Assembly: GCA_016190405.1 (NCBI GenBank)
Contig: JACPQO010000173.1
Location: forward strand, 1-8,011
Length of the DNA: 8,011 nucleotides
Direction of reading: 5' to 3'
Origin: Chloroflexota bacterium
GTDB lineage: Bacteria > Chloroflexota > Dehalococcoidia > SM23-28-2 > RBG-16-64-32
Positions 1 to 5,031 of the stretch are shown here, in pieces. The position numbers were made by a program, and so were the translations under genes. Within the stretch, counting starts at the first letter, position 1. Each line of letters begins with the position of its first letter. The notes below the pieces were generated by a model. It did not search any database and was not told the DNA's origin. It worked only from the letters and a program-made list of their open reading frames with translations.

Positions 1-17
1 CGGTCGTCGGGGGCTCA

Positions 18-117
18 CCCTTCGACTGCGCTCAGGGTTCGCAACAGAGCCGGAGCGCCGATGCGTGCCCTTCGACCCTTCGACTTCGCTCAGGGCAGGC
101 AAGCTCAGGACGAACGG
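18..117. repeat. Dispersed CCCTTCGAC...CTCAGGG repeats
   Basis: Two 20-bp copies, CCCTTCGACTGCGCTCAGGG at 18-37 and CCCTTCGACTTCGCTCAGGG at 76-95, differ at one base. An extra CCCTTCGA start lies at 68-75 and a related tail, GCTCAGGACGAACGG, at 103-117. The ends CCCT and AGGG can pair as a short hairpin. I recall this type of repeat as frequent between genes in Chloroflexota and other environmental genomes; that is memory, not a search. Bases 1-261 contain no convincing gene. Confidence 0.7.
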
Positions 118-180
118 ATCTTCGCGTCTACTCGGGGCGCCACGCGCCACCAATTGCCTAATGACCAACAGGCCTCCATG

Positions 181-216
181 CCGCCGGTGGCGACCTGAAG
201 GTCGCCGCTGCGGCGG
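181..216. repeat. Nested palindrome downstream of the TasA-like gene
   Basis: The inner palindrome has 8-bp arms, GGCGACCT (189-196) and AGGTCGCC (199-206), around GA. It is flanked by outer arms CCGCCG (181-186) and CGGCGG (211-216). The CTGAAG centre matches the palindromes at 4825-4847 and 4973-4992, so it probably belongs to the same dispersed family. It lies about 45 bp past the stop of the minus-strand TasA-like gene. It could fold in that mRNA as a 3' stabiliser or weak terminator, but no U tract follows. Confidence 0.6.
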
Positions 217-261
217 TTATTACCCCATTTCGTCATTGCTCGAAAGGAGGCGCCAGTAGGG

Positions 262-867
262 CTACGGGTTGTTGGCCGTCTGCTCGGAGTCGAAGGTGAA
301 GGTCGTGGTGTTGGTCAGCCCCTGGAGCGAGTTGCCGGCGCTGGTGGGGAGCACCACGCCAAAGCACAGGTCCTCGCTGCCGCCGCTGGCGGCCAGCGGG
401 CGGTCGCCGGTCTGGGCCCCCTGGGCGCTGCTGCCGATGAGGGCGGCGGTGTTGAGGGCGCCGGCGAACAGCTGCGTGTCATCGGTCAGGGTGGTGGTGG
501 TGCCGTCAGCGTTGTGGTACGGGAAGTCGCAGCCGGCGCCACCCTTCAAGCCGATGCGCAGGTTCATGCCGGCGGCCAGCGTAGCGTCGGTGACGGCGCC
601 GGTGACGGCGTAGCGCAGGGCCAGCGTGCCGGCGTTGGTCACCGTCAGCGAGCCGGTCGCCCGGTCGCCCGGCGCCCCGGCCGTCACCGCCGTCCAGATC
701 GCGCTGGTCGGCGAGGTGGTGAGGGACACCGTGCCGGTGTCGAAGCTGTTGCTGCCGACCGAGTCGCTGTCGGTGAACAGGGCGGTGCTAACCGTCACCA
801 TGACCACCGCTGCCGCGGCCACGGCCAGCAGCGTTAGAAGAACTGCTTTTGAGTAGGTCATTGCCAT
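262..867 (-). CDS. TasA/camelysin (CalY)-like secreted protein with SipW-type signal
   Basis: A 201-residue secreted protein of the TasA/camelysin type. After a short N-terminus, residues 8-30 form a hydrophobic segment. It ends in the family's processing region, TALFTDSDSVGSNSFDTGTV (about 28-47), where a SipW-type signal peptidase would cut. The mature part is Thr/Ser/Ala-rich and beta-like, with the family's TGSLTVTN strand (71-78) and a C-terminal LQG...FTFDSEQ pattern (about 181-196). Two cysteines (about 103 and 158) could form a disulfide. Relatives such as TasA of Bacillus build extracellular matrix fibres; a fibre or matrix role here is inferred. I chose the ATG at 867, with GGAG about 9 nt upstream; the GTG at 870 is an alternative. 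It has its own promoter module at 921-1000 and sits just downstream of the likely peptidase operon. Confidence 0.85.
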   Translation of the reverse strand: MAMTYSKAVLLTLLAVAAAAVVMVTVSTALFTDSDSVGSNSFDTGTVSLTTSPTSAIWTAVTAGAPGDRATGSLTVTNAGTLALRYAVTGAVTDATLAAGMNLRIGLKGGAGCDFPYHNADGTTTTLTDDTQLFAGALNTAALIGSSAQGAQTGDRPLAASGGSEDLCFGVVLPTSAGNSLQGLTNTTTFTFDSEQTANNP

Positions 868-926
868 CACTTCCTACTCCCCCTTCCCATCACTGGACAC
901 TGATGCACTTCCATTCCAAATAGCAA

Positions 927-951
927 GACGGGTCGCGAGGCGGTTTGTTGC
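927..951 (-). promoter_or_regulatory. Putative ECF-type promoter, copy A
   Basis: On the minus strand, GCAAC (951-947) and CGTC (930-927) are separated by 16 bp. This pair resembles ECF-sigma promoters, which often have an AAC-containing -35 and a CGTC -10. Transcription would start near 920 and give a leader of about 53 nt to the ATG at 867. The same pair recurs at 4391-4366 with a 17-bp spacer. The sigma class is inferred. Confidence 0.5.
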
Positions 952-967
952 ACCGGCTAACCCCTTT

Positions 968-1000
968 GTTCACCGACTGTTCACCGCCTGTTAACCGGCC
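968..1000. promoter_or_regulatory. PHO-box-like triple 11-bp direct repeat, copy A
   Basis: Three consecutive 11-bp units on the plus strand: GTTCACCGACT (968-978), GTTCACCGCCT (979-989) and GTTAACCGGCC (990-1000). They match the GTTCACC-type 11-nt direct repeat units bound by PhoP in Streptomyces. The array lies about 16 bp upstream of the -35-like GCAAC of the TasA-like gene, a normal place for an activator. Phosphate control is inferred from motif resemblance; another OmpR-family regulator could bind similar repeats. Confidence 0.6.
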
Positions 1001-1034
1001 ATGTGTCACAGGCAAGGAGCGAGGTAAAGTGCCT

Positions 1035-1054
1035 GGTACCCCTCCCGGGGGACC
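1035..1054 (-). terminator. Weak hairpin after the peptidase/RTX operon
   Basis: GGTACCCC (1035-1042) and GGGGGACC (1047-1054) pair with one mismatch around TCCC. The hairpin sits about 20 bp after the stop of the RTX gene. There is no U tract on the minus strand, so intrinsic termination is doubtful. Confidence 0.25.
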
Positions 1055-1074
1055 GCCGCACGCCCGCGTCAGGC

Positions 1075-2037
1075 TTACGGTGGGGAGTAGGTGACCTGCA
1101 CGGCCGCCCAGTCCAGCCGGAAGTCGCGGGCCGTGCTGGCGGCGATGTTGGTGATGCGCAGGCGGAAGTTGGCGTTGGTGAAGTCGGTCGAGGCGTTCCA
1201 AGTGCGGCCCCAGGTGTCGGTAGCGGAGCCCAGGATGTACGTGGTCTGGCCGGTGGTGAGGTCGGGGGTGATCTTGACGGCCGTCCAGGTGGTGCCGCCG
1301 TCCCAGGACAGCTGCACGCACATGGCAGGCGTGTTCCCGGCGTTGTCCACCCAGGCGTCCAGCCGTACCTCGATGCCCAAGACATCGTATCCGGCGGGGA
1401 TGGAGAAGCCGTAGTCGTAGAACAGGTGGCGGTCCCTCTTGTTGGAGGCGCAGTCGGTGCTGTTGCCGGAGCCGCTGTCCTTGTCCTCGGCGAAGTTGGC
1501 GTCATCGGCGCAGGCGTTGGCGGGGCTGGTCTGGAAGCCGTTGTTGTCGCCGCTGCCGCTGGTGACGGCGGCGTTGGCCGTGCAGTTGAGGAAGCCGGTG
1601 CCGGCGCCGTCCTGGTAGAAGGTCTCGCAACCGCCGCCGTCGGTGTCCGTGCCCAGGCCGCCGTAAGCGGTGTCGCTACCGCCGCCGCAGATGAGGACGT
1701 CGTTGCCGGCGCCCCCGCTCAGGAGGTCGTCGCCGTCGCCGGCGAGGATGCAGTCGTCGCCGCCGGTGCCGCTGATGATGGACTGGGAGGCCGACCCGCC
1801 CAGGATGAGCTCGGCGGCGCTGGTGGCGGTGATGTCGCCGCTGCCGGTGACGATAGACGTGAGGTTCAGAGAGGAGCACTGGGACGGCTTGAGGCTGTTG
1901 GCAGTGATCGCCTGCGCGCTCTGACCCACACTCGTGGTGGGAACAGTGTTGCCCGCCGCCACGGCCGCGACGGCCCCCACCAACACGAAGGCGGCCAGAG
2001 CGCGGGCGATCAACCGCGCCGGAAGCCCGGCCCCCAT
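1075..2037 (-). CDS. Secreted RTX-repeat protein with SipW-type N-terminus
   Basis: A 320-residue exported protein of unassigned function. Residues 8-28 are a hydrophobic signal or anchor, followed by NTVPTTSVGQSAQAIT (30-45). This is almost the same N-T-V-P-x3-V-G-x2-A-x-A-I pattern as in the small protein at 3803-4192, suggesting a shared peptidase. Residues about 80-135 carry five or six nonapeptides of the hemolysin-type calcium-binding (RTX) kind, such as AGDGDDLLS and GGAGNDVLI. The C-terminal half (about 205-320) looks like a beta-sandwich, with VLGIEVRLDAWV, LSWDGGTTWT and FRLRITNI strands. Several cysteines suggest disulfides outside the cell. An SD (GGAGGAG) lies 5 nt before the ATG. 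The start overlaps the end of the signal peptidase gene by 28 bp, so translation is probably coupled. RTX proteins usually use type I secretion and a C-terminal signal, so this export route is unusual. Confidence 0.8.
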   Translation of the reverse strand: MGAGLPARLIARALAAFVLVGAVAAVAAGNTVPTTSVGQSAQAITANSLKPSQCSSLNLTSIVTGSGDITATSAAELILGGSASQSIISGTGGDDCILAGDGDDLLSGGAGNDVLICGGGSDTAYGGLGTDTDGGGCETFYQDGAGTGFLNCTANAAVTSGSGDNNGFQTSPANACADDANFAEDKDSGSGNSTDCASNKRDRHLFYDYGFSIPAGYDVLGIEVRLDAWVDNAGNTPAMCVQLSWDGGTTWTAVKITPDLTTGQTTYILGSATDTWGRTWNASTDFTNANFRLRITNIAASTARDFRLDWAAVQVTYSPP

Positions 2038-3746
2038 GCCATCTCCTCCGCTCTGCTGGTATGGCTACCGACGCGGCTCTCTCCCTCGCCGGCGTCCGCT
2101 ATAGCCTCCGCGTCGGGGGCTTCGGTGGCGTCCGGCGGCGGGTAAGGCCGGCGGATAAGCAGGCGGTAGGGGTCCTTCTCCTCCGCGGCGCCGCTGGAAG
2201 ACTGGTAGCGATACACAACGTCGCCCGCCTGCACCATATAGGAGTGGAGTTGTGGGCTCTCCTGGTGGAGGATCATGGCGTCGTAATGGTCGGCCAGCCG
2301 CGCCAGGCTGTCCATGGTCGCTACGTCCACGATTCCGTTCTTCGCCTTGGGGCCGGCATCGCGCACGGGGATCAGCCAGTGGCCGTAGTGGGCCTGGATG
2401 CGTGACGGCTCGTCGGCTTTGCGGGCCCGCGCAGCGAGGACGCCCAAAGCCAGCAGGCCCAGCAGGGAGAGGCCAGCGCCGATGACCGAGAGGAGCCGGG
2501 CCAACCACACGTCCAGACGCACCATCAAGATGGAGAGCCGGCTGGCCTCCTGTCTGGGGACCTCCACCGATCCCGTGGCAGCGGGACGGAAGGGGTCCTG
2601 GGCGGCCTGCTGGCCGCTGGCAGGCGTCTGGGCCGGTATGAGGATCCCCTGCACTCGATCGAGGGTGAAGGAGAGAGGCAGAGAGAAGGTGTCCTGGAGC
2701 TCCTGGCCGGCGATGGCGCCGCTGAGCCGTACGTCGGGCAGCACGGCCACGCCGTAGGCGTTGCGGCGGAGACCTGTCTGGGCCTCCAGGGCGTCCACCA
2801 CGTTCTGCACCTGAAGCAGGTCGATGGTGGCAGCGGCTGTAAACCGGTCGCTGCTGAAGGGCGTTTCCGGCACCAGCTCGATGCTGCGCTTCCAGCCGCT
2901 GGAGTCACTCGCCTCCACGAGCAGGCGGTAGACGCCGGTCGTAGCGTGGGGCAAGTCGGTCGCCAGCTCGTACTGGAAGCCCACGTCGAGGGTGTGAGTC
3001 AGCCTCAGGAATATGGGATCGCCGGTGGTCACGGCCTCTTCGTCGTACAGGCCGTTGGGCGCGACCGCGGAGTATGTGAAGCCGCCCCGCTGGTCGTAGG
3101 AGACGGTGGACATGACCGTGTTCTTCTGGGGGCGAGCAAAAGCCAGAAGCCCCAGGACCAGAGAGGCCGCCGCCAGGATCCCGAGGAACGTCAGAGCCGT
3201 TTGTGCCGTGGAAGTCAGGAGGGGCAGCGATGGGGGGTCCCTGGCCAGCGGCTCCGCCCGACCCTTGGGCCGGCGCAGCCTGGTGCCGGTGGTCAATCCA
3301 CCCATGGCGACCAGGGCCGCAGCGCCGGCGATGGCGGCGGCGATGTGGGGCGTGCGGAGCCAGCTGAAGGCGTCTCCCAGCATCGGGACGTCAAGCCACA
3401 ACTTCCCAGCGATCTCCTGTTCGGTGGGGTGGTAGGGGTCCAGCCAATCGTTGTTATCGCCCTTGAGGACGTAGCGGAGCCCCTCTTGCTCTACGATGCG
3501 GTGCAGGACCAGGGCCCCTAGCTGACCATCGCGGTAGGCGACGACATCACCGCTCTGGTATTCGCCGGAAGGTCGCAGCATGACCAGATCGCCGGCGCCG
3601 AAGGCCGGCTGCATGCTGGACCCAGAGACGACGACGTAGGAGGTCTGGCCGCCCACCTGGGTGGGGGCCAGGAAGAGCCACGCCAGGACGGCCAGCGTGA
3701 TGCCCACGCCGGCCGTGGCGATGCCTATCCAGGCTCTCGTCTTCAT
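2010..3746 (-). CDS. S26B (SipW-like) signal peptidase I with DUF5305-like C-terminal region
   Basis: A 578-residue membrane protease that should remove signal peptides on the outer face of the membrane. A TM segment (about 8-27) precedes the S26 domain: SGSSMQP (41-47, nucleophile S44), LHRIV (81-85, H82) and KGDNND (95-100). Having His rather than Lys as the base marks the S26B branch of SipW, archaeal and eukaryotic enzymes. TM segments follow at about 134-150 and 180-204. An extracytoplasmic region (about 210-410), including FTYSAVAPNGLYDEE, leads to a last TM (about 415-438) and a cytoplasmic tail with a WLIPVRD motif. This half resembles DUF5305; I am less sure of that name. AGGAG directly abuts the ATG at 3746 with no spacer, which may lower translation relative to the upstream substrate gene. 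The enzyme lies between two genes with matching NTVP-x3-VG signals, so these are its likely substrates. Confidence 0.85.
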   Translation of the reverse strand: MKTRAWIGIATAGVGITLAVLAWLFLAPTQVGGQTSYVVVSGSSMQPAFGAGDLVMLRPSGEYQSGDVVAYRDGQLGALVLHRIVEQEGLRYVLKGDNNDWLDPYHPTEQEIAGKLWLDVPMLGDAFSWLRTPHIAAAIAGAAALVAMGGLTTGTRLRRPKGRAEPLARDPPSLPLLTSTAQTALTFLGILAAASLVLGLLAFARPQKNTVMSTVSYDQRGGFTYSAVAPNGLYDEEAVTTGDPIFLRLTHTLDVGFQYELATDLPHATTGVYRLLVEASDSSGWKRSIELVPETPFSSDRFTAAATIDLLQVQNVVDALEAQTGLRRNAYGVAVLPDVRLSGAIAGQELQDTFSLPLSFTLDRVQGILIPAQTPASGQQAAQDPFRPAATGSVEVPRQEASRLSILMVRLDVWLARLLSVIGAGLSLLGLLALGVLAARARKADEPSRIQAHYGHWLIPVRDAGPKAKNGIVDVATMDSLARLADHYDAMILHQESPQLHSYMVQAGDVVYRYQSSSGAAEEKDPYRLLIRRPYPPPDATEAPDAEAIADAGEGESRVGSHTSRAEEMAWGPGFRRG

Positions 3747-3802
3747 CTCCTGCGGGCGCGCGGGGGAGCCTCTCCCTTCTTGAAGGTGACCTAACCCTTC
3801 GC

Positions 3803-4192
3803 CTACTCGGAGGCGACGACGGTCAGGTTGTCAGCCGTGGCGGCAGTGGCCTGGGGAGCTGTGGTAGCGCAGCTCCAGGCGGTGTTCGTAGGACTGTTGG
3901 TAGTCGTGCAGCTGTACCAAGAGCCCGCGGTGACCAGCTGGATCTTGACGGTGTTGGCCAAGGCGCTGGTGCTCAGCGTCACCGAGTCGATGTTCGAGGG
4001 GGTGCTGGCGTTCAGGTTGTACACCACGCTGCTGATGGTGTAGCCCGATATCGCGCCGGCCCCCGAACCGACCTTGGCGCTGGGCACCGTGTTGGACGCG
4101 CTGAATGCGTAGACGGCCAGGGCCACCACCGTCACTGCCAGCACGACCACGAACAGCCGGAGCCTTCGGCTGCGCCCGATCCTGCTATACAT
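3803..4192 (-). CDS. Small secreted protein with SipW-type signal
   Basis: A 129-residue exported protein, first gene of the peptidase operon. A basic start (RSRRLR, about 7-12) and a hydrophobic segment (13-31) lead into SASNTVPSAKVGSGAGAIS (31-49), which closely matches the RTX protein's N-terminus. The mature part (YTISSVVYNLNAS, then Thr/Ser-rich strands) holds two cysteines (about 85 and 98) that may pair. The style is that of small Chloroflexota and actinobacterial surface proteins annotated with a SipW-dependent-type signal; a fibre or pilin-like subunit is plausible but unproven. I chose the ATG at 4192 because AAAGG lies 8 nt before it; the GTG at 4201 would overlap that SD. A 5-bp hairpin at 3764-3776 lies in the 56-bp gap before the peptidase gene and could reduce downstream expression. 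Confidence 0.8.
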   Translation of the reverse strand: MYSRIGRSRRLRLFVVVLAVTVVALAVYAFSASNTVPSAKVGSGAGAISGYTISSVVYNLNASTPSNIDSVTLSTSALANTVKIQLVTAGSWYSCTTTNSPTNTAWSCATTAPQATAATADNLTVVASE

Positions 4193-4365
4193 GGTTTGCA
4201 CCTTTCTCGGGGTGGTGTTTAGGCATTGACGGCCTCGGGTCGCTGTGGCGCGTGACCGTCACCGTCCTTTCCCCGGTTGGATTTGCGCGTGGTCCGGCGT
4301 ACGGCGTACCTAGGTGATACGAACCGGTCTGGTACGGGCCGATCATTTTGTACCTCGCTTAGCAA
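4193..4365 (-). other. Long leader of the peptidase operon
   Basis: About 165 nt separate the predicted transcription start (near 4359) from the ATG at 4192. There is no convincing gene here. The stretch contains GTAC-rich short inverted repeats around 4298-4335, such as GTACGGCGTAC. It is unlike the leader of about 53 nt of the TasA-like gene, although the promoter modules are alike. I see no riboswitch I can name. Confidence 0.4.
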
Positions 4366-4391
4366 GACGGGCGGGCGGCGCGGTTTGTTGC
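4366..4391 (-). promoter_or_regulatory. Putative ECF-type promoter, copy B
   Basis: GCAAC (4391-4387) and CGTC (4369-4366) on the minus strand are 17 bp apart. The flanks TGCAACAAACCG and CGTCTTGCTA are identical to those of copy A at 921-952. The promoter would drive the small secreted protein, the signal peptidase and the RTX protein as one transcript. Confidence 0.5.
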
Positions 4392-4407
4392 ATCGTCTAA
4401 GCCCTTT

Positions 4408-4440
4408 GTTCACCAGTTGTTCACCGTCTGTAAACGGTTC
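4408..4440. promoter_or_regulatory. PHO-box-like triple 11-bp direct repeat, copy B
   Basis: Three units in register: GTTCACCAGTT (4408-4418), GTTCACCGTCT (4419-4429) and a degenerate GTAAACGGTTC (4430-4440). Spacing and orientation relative to the -35-like element match copy A. The array is also only 35 bp upstream of the -35 box of the divergent phage promoter, so a bound regulator could influence both directions. Confidence 0.6.
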
Positions 4441-4475
4441 TCCTGTTATGCCGGATTAGGGCTGACGAGGGCCTC

Positions 4476-4504
4476 TTGACAGCGCAGAACGGCTGTTCTA
4501 TTAT
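4476..4504 (+). promoter_or_regulatory. Near-consensus sigma-70 promoter of the phage block
   Basis: TTGACA (4476-4481), a 17-bp spacer and TATTAT (4499-4504). The -35 is perfect and the -10 has one mismatch to TATAAT. Transcription would start near 4511, leaving a leader of only about 12 nt before the ATG at 4523. It is the strongest promoter visible here and appears to drive the phage genes. Confidence 0.85.
4486..4499. promoter_or_regulatory. LexA/SOS box inside the phage promoter
   Basis: AGAACGGCTGTTCT is a perfect inverted repeat with a GAAC-N4-GTTC core (4487-4498). This is the LexA site of Gram-positive bacteria, also reported for Dehalococcoides in the Chloroflexota. It fills the spacer between -35 and -10, so a bound repressor would block RNA polymerase. 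LexA as the repressor is inferred; a phage repressor with a similar site is possible. Confidence 0.75.
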
Positions 4505-4522
4505 CAGCACGCAGGTTCTGCC

Positions 4523-4756
4523 ATGCCCGACGCGTTGCAGCGCGCCCTCTCCCGCTTCCGCCCTGGCCGGCCGGCCGCCGACGGCGACGGCGCTGTCGCA
4601 GCCCGCATCTCGGCCGCCGCCTTTCGGGCCGCCGTGGAGCAGCGGCTGCGCAACCTGGAGCGGGACATGGGCGACCTCAAGGGCCGGCTCAACGGGCTGA
4701 TATTCCTGGTACTGGGGACGGTGATCACGCAGGTGGTGCTGAAGGTGGCGCAGTAG
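4523..4756 (+). CDS. XhlA-like coiled-coil membrane protein (possible holin/lysis accessory)
   Basis: A 77-residue protein with a flexible Pro/Ala/Asp-rich N-terminus (1-28) and an amphipathic, coiled-coil-like stretch (about 36-57: EQRLRNLERDMGDLKGRLN). One C-terminal membrane helix follows (58-74). This order matches the XhlA family, in which a small coiled-coil protein with a C-terminal anchor helps the holin XhlB during lysis in PBSX-like prophages; no second holin is visible here. AGG (4513-4515) lies 7 nt before the ATG. It is the first gene after the LexA-box promoter and precedes the terminase. Lysis genes normally sit late in phage genomes, so its place at the head of the packaging genes is odd; a membrane-anchoring role other than lysis is possible. 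Confidence 0.65.
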   Translation: MPDALQRALSRFRPGRPAADGDGAVAARISAAAFRAAVEQRLRNLERDMGDLKGRLNGLIFLVLGTVITQVVLKVAQ

Positions 4757-4757
4757 G

Positions 4758-4800
4758 GGAGAACCGGAGAACCAGCAAACCATGGAACCAACAAACCAGG
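4758..4800. repeat. Octamer tandem tract
   Basis: Five 8-bp units follow the XhlA-like stop: GGAGAACC twice, then AGCAAACC, ATGGAACC and AACAAACC, ending in AGG. Each ends in AACC. The tract's last bases help form an AGGAG (4798-4802) in front of a GTG at 4808. It resembles the heptamer tracts at 5857, 6916 and 7535 but with a period of eight. Confidence 0.75.
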
Positions 4801-4824
4801 AGCAGACGTGAGGGTAGAAAGCGC

Positions 4825-5031
4825 AGCCGTGACTGAAGTGCGCGGCTTCGACAATCAGGCTCGGCCGCCGGCGGAAGTCGGCGGCTCCAAGCCGCGCATT
4901 TTAATGCGCGGTGCGGATAGACCCCTTGCCTGCCCCCTGCCGCTCGCCGCGCCCCCGAGAGAAAAGCCATCCCCGCGCACTGAAGTGCGCGGCTCGAGAA
5001 GGGGCATGGAGCCGCCGGTTTCAACCGGCGG
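4825..5031. repeat. Cluster of five palindromes running into the terminase start
   Basis: Three perfect 20-bp palindromes have 9-bp arms and a 2-bp centre: CCGCGCATTTTAATGCGCGG (4892-4911), CCGCGCACTGAAGTGCGCGG (4973-4992) and CCGCCGGTTTCAACCGGCGG (5012-5031). Two degenerate members lie at 4825-4847 (AGCCG...CGGCT ends) and 4864-4885 (7-bp arms GCCGCCG/CGGCGGC). Sequences differ while the architecture is kept, as in dispersed REP-like families. The last one is translated as residues about 3-9 of the terminase. The stretch 4757-5005 otherwise holds no convincing gene. Confidence 0.8.

Noticed and set aside
65..259. 64-codon open frame at the left end, plus strand
   Set aside because: It is a translation of the CCCTTCGAC repeats and the 181-216 palindrome, with no SD at its start and no protein-like pattern.
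921..1000. Riboswitch reading of the duplicated upstream sequence
   Set aside because: The conserved part lies upstream of the predicted transcription start and consists of direct repeats plus spaced boxes, not paired helices. The leaders after it are unrelated.
1003..2145. 380-codon open frame opposite the RTX gene
   Set aside because: A low-complexity Val/Gly/Ala translation that is antisense to a gene with a good SD, signal and RTX repeats. Long antisense frames are expected at this GC content.
4219..4413. Open frame on the minus strand across the leader and promoter of the peptidase operon
   Set aside because: Its similarity to the frame near 890-990 comes from the shared promoter module. 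It overlaps the repeat array and promoter and has no protein features.
4808..5005. N-terminal extension of the terminase from the GTG at 4808
   Set aside because: In frame with an AGGAG, but the 66 added residues are made from palindromic repeats and low-complexity sequence. The ATG at 5006 fits the family better. It is left as an alternative.
4758..5031. CRISPR array reading of the repeats before terL
   Set aside because: The repeats differ in sequence, the intervals are irregular and there are no uniform spacers or cas genes.
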